A DNA stretch of 64,000 bases. Source: Methylacidimicrobium sp. B4 (GTDB taxonomy: Bacteria > Verrucomicrobiota > Verrucomicrobiia > Methylacidiphilales > Methylacidiphilaceae). A program made the position numbers and the translations under genes. The notes under the pieces are model-generated. The model did not search any database. It saw only the letters and a list, made by a program, of their open reading frames with translations, and was not told where the DNA came from. Within the stretch, counting starts at the first letter, position 1, and the number at the start of each line of letters is the position of its first letter. Below are positions 57,317 to 64,000 of the stretch, in pieces. The stretch lies in contig NZ_CP066203.1 of assembly GCF_017310545.1 (NCBI RefSeq), positions 1,922,001 through 1,986,000 of the forward strand, in the 5' to 3' direction.

Positions 57317-58204
57317 ATGGCGAGCCGTGTGACGATCTCTGGGAAGGGGAGAATGGTTTCGCAGGGGCGAAGCCGCGGGCGCATTCGTGTCCTGCTCCTG
57401 GTTCTGCTGAGCGCGTCGGGCTTGGCCCTTGCGGCGCGAGCCCAATCGAGCGATCCGGTCGTCGCCTCCGTCAACGGGGTCGAGATCCGGCAGTCGGAGG
57501 TGAGGAAGGCGTTGTCGGGTGCGGGTATCGCGAACCCGACCCCCGAAGCCGAGCGCAGCGCCATCAATGCGCTGATCCAGCAGGAGCTTCTCGTTCAGGA
57601 GGCTTATAAATCGGAGCTCGAGAAGTCGGCGGAGGTGAAGGCGGCGGTGGCCGAGGCCACGCGAAAGATTCTGGCGAACGCAGCACTCCAGCAGCAGCTG
57701 GGGCGGAGGAAGCTCGCTGACGAGGAGTTGCGCCGGCGTTATGAGCGCGCGATCGCGACGCTTCCCCGGCGGGAATATCGCCTGCGCCACATTGTGACGG
57801 AGACCCGGAGCGAGGCGGCCGTGGTGTTGGACCGGCTGCAGAAGGGGGTCAACTTTTCGATTCTGGCCCGCGGTTCCCTCGACAAGGCGACCGCCGATCG
57901 AGGCGGAGAGGTCGGATGGCAGAGTGCCCAAACCCTTCCGACCTCGGCACTCGCCTTGGTCGAGAAGCTCCAGCTCGGGCAGATCGGGGGTCCCATCCTC
58001 TCGGGGGCCGGCTGGGAGGTCATCCAGCTCCTGGAATTGCGTCCGGTGAAGGTGCCGAGCTTTGCCGAGGCCAAGCCCCAGCTTCAGCAGCAGCTCCAGC
58101 AGGAGACGGCGCAGCAGCTCGTGCAGCAGCTCGCGGCTGGCGCGCAGATCGAGGCATTCCTGGCGCCGCCTCCCGGGGAGCCCGTTGCGGCAACCGCTCA
58201 CTGA
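57317..58204 (+). CDS. SurA/PpiC-type periplasmic peptidyl-prolyl isomerase
   Basis: A 295-residue protein starting at ATG 57317 behind ggagggg, 18 bases after tpsB. A signal peptide ends near 'SGLALAARAQ'. Residues ~45-150 are the SurA-like chaperone helix region ('PVVASVNGVEIRQSEVRKAL' is the typical N-terminal SurA strand). Residues ~150-240 are a parvulin domain ('YRLRHIVTETRSEAAVVLDR', 'DRGGEVGWQSAQTLPTSALA' and 'GGPILSGAGWEVIQLLE'). A Gln-rich helix follows. Position in the tpsB operon suggests it keeps the unfolded TpsA passengers or the barrel competent in the periplasm. Confidence 0.88.
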   Translation: MASRVTISGKGRMVSQGRSRGRIRVLLLVLLSASGLALAARAQSSDPVVASVNGVEIRQSEVRKALSGAGIANPTPEAERSAINALIQQELLVQEAYKSELEKSAEVKAAVAEATRKILANAALQQQLGRRKLADEELRRRYERAIATLPRREYRLRHIVTETRSEAAVVLDRLQKGVNFSILARGSLDKATADRGGEVGWQSAQTLPTSALALVEKLQLGQIGGPILSGAGWEVIQLLELRPVKVPSFAEAKPQLQQQLQQETAQQLVQQLAAGAQIEAFLAPPPGEPVAATAH

Positions 58205-58210
58205 GGGAAC

Positions 58211-58651
58211 GTGGCGGATCCAGCGCAGGCCAGCGGTGGGGGAAGATGGCTTCGCGGGGGGGCTGCGGGGCTGCTTGCGATCCTGCTCTGCGTAGCTGGC
58301 TGCGCCCATCAGGATGCGGTACAGGTCCGGCATCTGACGACCGCCCGGTATCTTCCCTCCCGTTACGTTCAGGTCTACCGGAAGGCGCCCGAGGGCCCGT
58401 ATGAGAAGATCGCGGTGCTCGAAGCGAGCGGCCAGCCGGAAACCCCGAAGAGCCAGCTCCTGGGATCGATCCTGGAGAAGGCGCGGGAGCTGGGTGCGGA
58501 GGCGGTGATCGTGGAGGACAAGAGCCAGCCGATCGGCAATCCCTTGGTCATGAATCCGACCGGAGGAATGTACACGGTCAATCCCGGGATGCAGATGATC
58601 CCCCGTCTTCGGGCCACGGCGATCCGGTTTGCGACGGAACCCGCTTCCTGA
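58211..58651 (+). CDS. predicted lipoprotein
   Basis: A 146-residue protein with a GTG start seven bases after the PPIase stop, with gaggga upstream. The signal sequence 'GLLAILLCVAGCAHQ' has a lipobox (VAGC), giving a lipid-anchored Cys at about residue 31. The mature part ('RYLPSRYVQVYRKAPEGPYE', 'LLGSILEKARELGAEAVIVE') resembles the small YbjQ/DUF4156-like envelope lipoproteins in which a strand-helix-strand fold ends in 'GAEAVIV'. The function is unknown. It is the third gene of the tpsB operon. Confidence 0.8.
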   Translation: MADPAQASGGGRWLRGGAAGLLAILLCVAGCAHQDAVQVRHLTTARYLPSRYVQVYRKAPEGPYEKIAVLEASGQPETPKSQLLGSILEKARELGAEAVIVEDKSQPIGNPLVMNPTGGMYTVNPGMQMIPRLRATAIRFATEPAS

Positions 58652-58711
58652 GGAAGACCGGTCCGGGTTCCTCCGGGCGCAGATCCAGCGGTCCCAGGCA
58701 AGGGACGGCCG

Positions 58712-59746
58712 CTATCGGGATGGGGAATCGCCAGAGGCGCAACCGGCCCGGGGAGGGAAGACCCCCTTCCGCGCGGTTCGCAAGGCCCGCTCCAACGACC
58801 GAAGGAGACGACGGACTCGGCACGCCCGGCGGAATCCCAGGAAGCGGACAAGCCAGCGGACGTGGGGCTCCGCCGCTTCCACAAGCGCCCGTTCGCTCCA
58901 CAGGTCCAGCGAATGCGCCTCTTGGGAGAGCGGTTCCACAAGCTCCGGGGCGAGCCGGTCGAGCACCCGGAGGATCCGGGCATATTCTCCCTGGGCCGCC
59001 GCCTGGCGCGGTCGGGTCCATTCGCCCAGAAGTTGCAGCTCCCGGGTGGCGTCCTGGACCATCTGAGCGCGCCAGCGGAGGGCTTCGGGGATGTTCGAGG
59101 AGGTGAGGCTCTCGAGGTGGCAGACCCGGTAGACGGCACCGGGGGTGGGGGTATAGCGGAAGCGCAAGCCCGCTCGGATGGCCCGCCAGTAGATCTGATA
59201 ATCGTCGTAGTAGTCGGTGGGAAGGTTCTTCCAGCCGCCCAGGGCGAGAAGCTTCGCCCGGCGCCAGAGGAGGGCGCCGTTTTGGGGAAACTGCGAGGAG
59301 AGCCAGGTGCGGGGAAGATCCTGGGGATCGTCGATCGGTTGGAGAAGGCGGGATGCGACACGTCCCTGGCTCCACCGCTCGAGGAGGTAGGGGGAAAAGA
59401 GGACGTCCGCATCGGCCAGGCTTCCGGCCTCGGCGATCTGGGTGGCGATCTTTTCTGGCAAGAGATAGTCGTCGTGATCGAGCCACTGGATCCACTCCCC
59501 CGAGGCCTCCTGGAGGAGCTCCTGGCGGGCGAGGCTGCTCCGGCCGGTCCGGGCTTGGAGGAGCCGGATGCGGTCCCCGAAGGCGGCGATTCGGTCCGGG
59601 GTCCCATCGCTGGAGCCGTCGTCGAGGACGAGGATCTCCGTCTGGGGCCCGCTTTGGGCCCGGGCGCTCTCGATCGCCGGGACGATCCAGGGCCCCGCGT
59701 TGTAGGCGGGGATGGCGATCGTCACGAGGGGGGAGGGGGGGGTCAT
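58712..59746 (-). CDS. GT2 family glycosyltransferase
   Basis: A 344-residue cytoplasmic GT-A enzyme starting at ATG 59746. It shows the GT2 signature 'LVTIAIPAYNAGPWIVPAIE', 'EILVLDDGSSDGTPDRIAAF', and the D-x-D-containing 'GEWIQWLDHDDYLLPEKIAT'. Later it has 'WLSSQFPQNGALLWRRAKLL' and 'DYQIYWRAIRAGLRFRYTPT'. The last ~100 residues are basic and helical. It is divergent from the triple-GT2 gene, and its first 100 residues resemble the N-terminal part of that protein. Convergent with the lipoprotein gene, 60 bases apart. Confidence 0.88.
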   Translation of the reverse strand: MTPPSPLVTIAIPAYNAGPWIVPAIESARAQSGPQTEILVLDDGSSDGTPDRIAAFGDRIRLLQARTGRSSLARQELLQEASGEWIQWLDHDDYLLPEKIATQIAEAGSLADADVLFSPYLLERWSQGRVASRLLQPIDDPQDLPRTWLSSQFPQNGALLWRRAKLLALGGWKNLPTDYYDDYQIYWRAIRAGLRFRYTPTPGAVYRVCHLESLTSSNIPEALRWRAQMVQDATRELQLLGEWTRPRQAAAQGEYARILRVLDRLAPELVEPLSQEAHSLDLWSERALVEAAEPHVRWLVRFLGFRRACRVRRLLRSLERALRTARKGVFPPRAGCASGDSPSR

Positions 59747-59817
59747 CCAAGGAGCCGTTCGGGCGGATGGAAAAGGTTAGCGCCGCGAACCAGATTCCGG
59801 CAATAACTCCTTCCAGC

Positions 59818-62262
59818 ATGGAGCTCGTCTCGATCGCCATCCTCTCCCCGGCCAACGGGGAGGAAGCCGGAAGGCTGATCGAGGAAGCCCGGAGCCAGAG
59901 CTGGGGGAAGAAGGAGATCCTGGTCGTTGATGCTCCGGAGGGGCTCCTCCCACGGGCTCGGGGGGAGTGGATCCAGTGGCTGCGGGAGGGAGAGCGGCTC
60001 TCTCCCACCAAGATTGAGGAGCAGCTTGCCCAGGCGGGGAAGCTCCCCCGAGGGGATCTGCTCGCCTCCCCCTATCGGCTGGGGGGGGGAGAGGGCGCTC
60101 TGGCTCTTGATCCCCGGAGGGAGCCGCTGAGCTACGTGGCGCGCTTGGGGAGGGCCTTCCCCTTTGTCGGGCCTCTTCTCTGGTCACGGGCAGCGCTCCG
60201 CGCCTTCCTCCGTCAGAAGCAGGCGCCTCCTTCGAGGATGAGGATTGGGCTGGGCGAGCGCCCGGGTTGTGACTGCCCGGGAGTCGAAAGGGAGCCGACA
60301 CGGGCCGAATGGAGCCGGGTCTTGGCGTGGGCGCTCGCTCTTGCTGCGGCCGCGCAGGAGGAGGGAGCGGGGAGGAGACTTTCTCCGGAAGGGGAGCGTC
60401 TGCTTTCTCTGCTGGAGGAGGTCGATGCATCCCTGGTGCCAAAGCCAAGGAACCTCCTGGCGCAGGCCAGGCACCAGGCAAACGCGACGAGGGAAGGGTT
60501 GCGCCAGATGGAGGCCGGCTTTCGACGGGGAAGGAGGCAGCTCCTCCACCGGATCGGCCTCCGAAAGCGGCCGGGCACGGCGGGCCGAGCCGGGCCGGAG
60601 GCGGAGGCCTACGCCGCCTGGCTTGCCGCCTATCAAGCGCTGGACGAGGCGGATCGGGAGGAGATTCGAAAGGAGATCGGCCGATTCCCGAGGAAGCCGC
60701 TGCTCTCGGTCCTCCTGCCGGTCTTCAATACCCCGGAGAGGTGGCTCCAGCGGGCGATCGACTCGATCCGGGAGCAGCTCTACCCCCACTGGGAGCTTTG
60801 TCTCGCCGATGACGGGTCGACTCTCCCCCATATCCGTCCCTTGCTCGAGCGAAACCGGGAAGGGGATCCGCGGATCCGGGTGGTCTTTCGGGAAGAGTCC
60901 GGAGGGATCGCTGCCGCCTCGAATAGCGCGCTTGCCCTCGCGCGGGGAGAATGGATCGTGCTGGTCGATCACGATGATGAGCTGCCCGAGGAGGCGTTTT
61001 TCCTGGTCGCCCGCGAGATCCTGCGTGATCCCGAGATTCGGCTCCTCTATTCGGACGAGGACAAGATCGATGAGGCGGGCCGCCCCTTCCACCCCTGCTT
61101 CAAGCCCGATTTTTCCTACGACCTTCTGCTTTCGGAAAACTGCATCAACCATCTCGGTGTCTACCAGGCAGAGCTTTTCCATTCCCTGGGAGGCTTTCGG
61201 AGCGGCTTCGACGGGAGCCAGGACTACGACTTGGCGCTTCGTTTCGTGGAAAAGCTCGAGGCCCGGCAGATCCGCCACATTCCCCGGGTGCTCTACCACT
61301 GGCGGGCGATCGAGACATCAGGAGCGGCTCGGGAGGAGGCGAAGCCCTACGCCTATGAGGCAGCCCGAAAGGCGATCCGGGACCATCTCGAACGGCTAGG
61401 AGAGTCCGCGGAGGTGCTCTCGACCCGCATTCCCTGGGGGCATCGGGTGCGGAGGAGGGTTCCGGGAGATCTTTCCGTCAGCCTTCTTCTTGGGTCGGGA
61501 AGCGATGAGGAGGGGCTGTGGAAGGCGATCGGGGCGCTTCGGGGCGAGGCCGAGCCGTCGAAATCCGAGCTGCTGGTGATCGGGAGGTCGAAGCACGGAC
61601 TGCCTCTGCCTAAAGGCGTCCGCGTTCTCGACCCGCCGGAGCTGACCGGTCCCGCTCTCTGGAGCTGGGCCGCGCGGCAGGCGAGGGGAGAGGTCCTGGT
61701 CTTCCTCGCGGCTCCGGTCGAGCCTGCGGAGGGCGGCTGGCTTGCGGAGCTGGCCAGTCATGCGGTGAGGCCGGAGGTGGGAGCCGTCGGGGCGCGGATC
61801 CTGGCTCCCGATGGAAGGGTGGAGGAAGCGGGAGTCGTAATTGGGCTGGAGGGGAGTGCGGGAGCCGCGTTCCGGGGAGGGAATGGGGAGTCGATCGGCT
61901 ATTTCGGGCAATCGGTGCTGATCCGGAACCCGTCGGCGGTGAGCGCGGCCTGCCTGGCGACGCGCAGGGCGCTCTTCGCGGAGTGCGGAGGCTTCGATCC
62001 GGGCTATCGCCAGGGTCTTTGGGACATCGACTACTGCCTGCGGCTCCGGCAGAAGGGCTACCGGGTCGTCTTTACGCCCTATGCGGAGCTCGTGCGGAGG
62101 GAGGAGCCCCCGGAAGTCCTTGCGGAGGACCGGGAGCGCTTCCGGGAGAGGTGGAGGGAGTGGATCGAGCGCGATCCGGCCTACAATCCCAACCTGAGCT
62201 TGGAGAGCGGGGGCTACGGCCTGGCCTGGCCGCCGCGGATCCGGCGGCCCTGGAGGCAGTGA
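59818..62262 (+). CDS. multi-domain GT2 glycosyltransferase (degenerate GT2 + two GT2-like domains)
   Basis: An 814-residue protein from ATG 59818; an in-frame ATG at 59767 is possible and neither has a clear ribosome-binding site. Residues 1-~100 look like a worn GT2 start related to the neighbouring gene ('LVSIAILSPANGEEAGRLIE', 'GEWIQWLREGERLSPTKIEE'), but the D-x-D is gone. Residues ~292-520 are an intact GT2 domain: 'LLSVLLPVFNTPERWLQRAI', 'WELCLADDGSTLPHIRPLLE', 'GEWIVLVDHDDELPEEAFFL' and 'LLYSDEDKIDEAGRPFHPCF'. Residues ~551-790 are a second GT2-like half ('GEVLVFLAAPVEPAEGGWLA', 'GLWDIDYCLRLRQKGYRVVF'). This two-domain layout is common in O-antigen and S-layer glycan polymerising enzymes. 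Confidence 0.86.
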   Translation: MELVSIAILSPANGEEAGRLIEEARSQSWGKKEILVVDAPEGLLPRARGEWIQWLREGERLSPTKIEEQLAQAGKLPRGDLLASPYRLGGGEGALALDPRREPLSYVARLGRAFPFVGPLLWSRAALRAFLRQKQAPPSRMRIGLGERPGCDCPGVEREPTRAEWSRVLAWALALAAAAQEEGAGRRLSPEGERLLSLLEEVDASLVPKPRNLLAQARHQANATREGLRQMEAGFRRGRRQLLHRIGLRKRPGTAGRAGPEAEAYAAWLAAYQALDEADREEIRKEIGRFPRKPLLSVLLPVFNTPERWLQRAIDSIREQLYPHWELCLADDGSTLPHIRPLLERNREGDPRIRVVFREESGGIAAASNSALALARGEWIVLVDHDDELPEEAFFLVAREILRDPEIRLLYSDEDKIDEAGRPFHPCFKPDFSYDLLLSENCINHLGVYQAELFHSLGGFRSGFDGSQDYDLALRFVEKLEARQIRHIPRVLYHWRAIETSGAAREEAKPYAYEAARKAIRDHLERLGESAEVLSTRIPWGHRVRRRVPGDLSVSLLLGSGSDEEGLWKAIGALRGEAEPSKSELLVIGRSKHGLPLPKGVRVLDPPELTGPALWSWAARQARGEVLVFLAAPVEPAEGGWLAELASHAVRPEVGAVGARILAPDGRVEEAGVVIGLEGSAGAAFRGGNGESIGYFGQSVLIRNPSAVSAACLATRRALFAECGGFDPGYRQGLWDIDYCLRLRQKGYRVVFTPYAELVRREEPPEVLAEDRERFRERWREWIERDPAYNPNLSLESGGYGLAWPPRIRRPWRQ

Positions 62263-62299
62263 GCGGTGGGGAAGGGCTGCGGGGCGGAGGCAGGCATCC

Positions 62300-62836
62300 T
62301 CAGCTCTTGGTCTTGGCGGCCCGCTCGATTCCGGAGCGGATCAGGTCGGCCGCCTCGGTGGGCTCGGCCCAGCGCAGGAGCTTCACCCACTTGTCCTCTT
62401 CGAGATCCTTGTAGTGCTGGAAGAAGTGGGCGACCGTCTTGAGGAAGATCTCCGGCAGGTCCCGATAGCTTGCGACGCGCGCATAGAAGGGATGGAGCTT
62501 GTCGATGGGAACGGCGATGATCTTCTCGTCGATCCCATGCTCGTCCTCCATGAGCAGGGCACCGATCGGGCGGGCGGGAATGACGACACCCGGGGAGACC
62601 GCGGCATGGGAGACGACCATGCAGTCGAGCGGATCCCCATCCTCCGAAAGCGTGTGGGGGATGAAGCCGTAGTTGGCCGGGTAGAACATGGCCGTGTGGA
62701 GGAAGCGATCGACGAACATCGCACCAGATTTCTTGTCGATCTCATATTTGACCGGCGTGCCTCCTTGCGGGATCTCGATGATGGCGTTGATCTCGTGGGG
62801 AGGATTGGCACCGATCGGGATGCGGGAGATATCCAT
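62300..62836 (-). CDS. ppa: family I inorganic pyrophosphatase
   Basis: A 178-residue soluble enzyme that hydrolyses pyrophosphate. Active-site landmarks are 'INAIIEIPQGGTPVKYEIDK', 'YPANYGFIPHTLSEDGDPLD' (the D-x-D-P-x-D metal site) and 'DEKIIAVPIDKLHP', with 'YKDLEEDKWVKLLRW' near the C-terminus. Length and order are normal for the bacterial family. It converges on the triple-GT2 gene 38 bases away and is likely an independent housekeeping gene, though removing pyrophosphate would also favour sugar-nucleotide synthesis. Confidence 0.96.
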   Translation of the reverse strand: MDISRIPIGANPPHEINAIIEIPQGGTPVKYEIDKKSGAMFVDRFLHTAMFYPANYGFIPHTLSEDGDPLDCMVVSHAAVSPGVVIPARPIGALLMEDEHGIDEKIIAVPIDKLHPFYARVASYRDLPEIFLKTVAHFFQHYKDLEEDKWVKLLRWAEPTEAADLIRSGIERAAKTKS

Positions 62837-63023
62837 GGGGACCTTATGCTGTTATCCTTTTCTGGAGAGGGCGAACTCCATTGGGTTCGGCCTTGGTTGG
62901 CGGGCTATTGTTCATAGATCGGCCGCGATGTCGAGCGCGGCGACACCATCCGCTCCCTTCGCGTACACCCCCGGATTGCCTTTTCTGTCCAGAGCGAGGA
63001 CAATCTCTTCCCAGGCAAGGACG

Positions 63024-63353
63024 ATGCTCCAGCGCAGCGAAGCCGTTCCTCGGTTGACCGTTGGCGACCTCCCTTCCCCGCTTCGGGAAGGGCTCCACCG
63101 GCTGGCGGCGCGGTTCCGGCTCCGGGGCATTCGCCTGGTCGTTTTCGGCTCCTTTGCCCGGGGAGAGGCGCGTCCCTGGTCCGATCTCGATCTTGGGTTC
63201 TTGTGGGAGGGAGCGAGGCGGCCGGAAGAGGAAGCGGAGCTCTTCCGCGCGGTTGCAGAGCTTCCGACGATCCGCCGGATCGATCTGGTGGATCTGGGAG
63301 CGGCGGGCGAAACCTTGCAGAGGGAAGCCGCAAGGGAAGGGATTCCGCTCTGA
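63024..63353 (+). CDS. small MNT-type nucleotidyltransferase
   Basis: A 109-residue protein from ATG 63024. The motif 'IRLVVFGSFARGEARPWSDL' followed by DLGF gives the G-S-x-A-R-G and D-x-D sites of the minimal nucleotidyltransferase family, with a third acidic strand at 'IRRIDLVDL'. It is the short antitoxin-type MNT normally followed by an HI0074-type HEPN partner; such a gene follows directly but is broken. It is divergent from ppa with ~190 bases between. Confidence 0.82.
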   Translation: MLQRSEAVPRLTVGDLPSPLREGLHRLAARFRLRGIRLVVFGSFARGEARPWSDLDLGFLWEGARRPEEEAELFRAVAELPTIRRIDLVDLGAAGETLQREAAREGIPL

Positions 63354-63720
63354 GGGCTCCCGAGGAAAGCGGGCGGGAAGAGAAGCGGCTCGCGGAGCTG
63401 GAGAAGGCGCTTGCCCGTTGGAAGGAAGCGCTATCGGCTCCTCCCAAGCGAAATGGCTCGGGATTCGGCGATTCTTCGCTTCGCGCTCGCCTACGAGCTG
63501 GGGTGGAAGGCGGTGGCCGCAATGGCCCGACGGGCGGGGTTGGAGGCGCCCGGCCCGCGGGCGGCGTTCGAGGCCGCGTTCTCGCTCGGCTGGACATTTG
63601 ACGAGGAGCTCTGGGAGCGGATCCTGCGGGCGAGGAGCTCTATCGGCAGCTCCCGGAGCTCTGGGAGGGATTCGCGGAGCTTTGCGCCTTCCTCGGTGCG
63701 CACGACATGGTGCGGCGTTG
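63354..63720 (+). pseudogene. HI0074-type HEPN (nucleotidyltransferase substrate-binding) gene, disrupted
   Basis: Protein-like sequence of this family can be followed across three frames. 'EEKRLAELEKALARWKEALS' (about 63370-63440) is in one frame. It passes to 'EMARDSAILRFALAYELGWK' and 'DEELWERILRAR' after a one-base shift near 63450, then to 'EELYRQLPELWEGFAELCAF' after a deletion near 63635. The deletion lies between two copies of gaggagctct and removes about 13 residues, including the R-N-x-x-x-H motif. No start codon is obvious. It would be the partner of the MNT gene just upstream; the pair is no longer functional unless the sequence contains errors. Confidence 0.72.
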
Positions 63721-63758
63721 CGTTGGTCTGCGGAAAGGCGGCAGAATGGCAAGGTCGT

Positions 63759-64000
63759 ATGGGCAAGCAAGAACCTCTGGCTGCTGGCCTCGGGCCGGGA
63801 CGGCGGGAAGAAGCGGACGCGGAGCTCAACGCCTCCCTGCGCAACCTCGCCGGCCGCTATGGAGAAGTCGTGCGCCAGCGGCTGGGGGAGGCGCTCGTTT
63901 CGGTGGTCCTCTTTGGTTCCGTCGCCCGCGGAGAGGCGAACCGCAATTCGGACATCGACCTTTTGCTGGTCATCGAGGGGCTTCCGCAGGGCCGGTTCGC
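63759..64000 (+). CDS. MNT-type nucleotidyltransferase, truncated by window edge
   Basis: An open frame from ATG 63759 to the window end (80 residues visible). It contains 'ALVSVVLFGSVARGEANRNS' followed by DIDLLLVIEG, the nucleotidyltransferase G-S-x-A-R-G and D-x-D signature, and is not the continuation of the short MNT gene upstream. The N-terminal ~25 residues are atypical, so the true start could be further downstream. Its partner, if any, lies outside the window. Confidence 0.75.
   Translation, partial: MGKQEPLAAGLGPGRREEADAELNASLRNLAGRYGEVVRQRLGEALVSVVLFGSVARGEANRNSDIDLLLVIEGLPQGRF

Noticed and set aside
55490-58333. Upstream extension of the TPR gene to a 1220-codon frame
   Set aside because: The extension runs antisense through tpsB and the PPIase. 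The TPR protein has a good signal-peptide start at 55489.

Overview
This is a GC-rich window from a Gram-negative bacterium. The outer-membrane secretion pair, lipoprotein, periplasmic foldase and proton-translocating transhydrogenase all point to a double-membrane cell. The overall style (NifJ cluster, DoxX, family I pyrophosphatase, dense toxin-antitoxin and IS debris) would fit an acidophilic Verrucomicrobiota such as Methylacidimicrobium, but that is inference; I cannot fix the taxon from sequence alone. I saw no rRNA, tRNA or CRISPR array.

Region 1 (about 0.4-10.1 kb) is an accessory/defence island. It holds a DarT-DarG ADP-ribosylation toxin-antitoxin pair, a broken Uma2-like nuclease gene, and a nested insertion. 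In the nest, a two-gene HEPN/MNT operon (minus strand; MNT at 7235-7765, HEPN at 3183-3608) is split by an IS1380-family element (3618-7234) flanked by a CTAA duplication, and the transposase gene of that element is itself split by a group II intron (4134-6035) carrying its own reverse transcriptase. An internally deleted IS1595 transposase follows, with a TnpB-like RuvC nuclease gene that looks catalytically intact.

Region 2 (10.1-25.4 kb) is mostly housekeeping: a NYN-domain protein; a tightly overlapping operon of an NAD(P)H/FAD/Fe-S oxidoreductase, pyruvate:ferredoxin oxidoreductase (NifJ) and a dihydroorotate-dehydrogenase-like flavoprotein; two of the three transhydrogenase subunits (the first, PntAA, is not here); a membrane-anchored methyltransferase; DoxX; a cation diffusion facilitator; an MsbA-like ABC exporter; and mannose-1-phosphate guanylyltransferase.

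Region 3 (25.7-62.3 kb) is the most interesting part. Two paralogous secreted TpsA/filamentous-haemagglutinin-type proteins (27008-29227 and 31652-33877), with debris of a third copy and an IS1380 remnant between them, lie at one end. Their probable outer-membrane transporter TpsB, a SurA/PpiC-type foldase and a lipoprotein lie at the other (55.7-58.7 kb). Between and just beyond are multi-domain glycan enzymes: FkbM-GT9 fusions, a methyltransferase-GT2-GT4 fusion, a GT8-like/GT4 fusion with an internal duplication, a GT4-GT2 fusion, a sulfotransferase, a four-domain sulfotransferase-methyltransferase-GT2-GT4 fusion, free methyltransferases and a triple-GT2 protein. The working model is a two-partner-secretion surface system whose passengers, or a co-displayed polysaccharide, carry a methylated and possibly sulfated glycan; ManC upstream could supply GDP-mannose.

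Region 4 (62.3-64 kb) has inorganic pyrophosphatase and a second, partly decayed cluster of MNT/HEPN-type genes that runs off the window.
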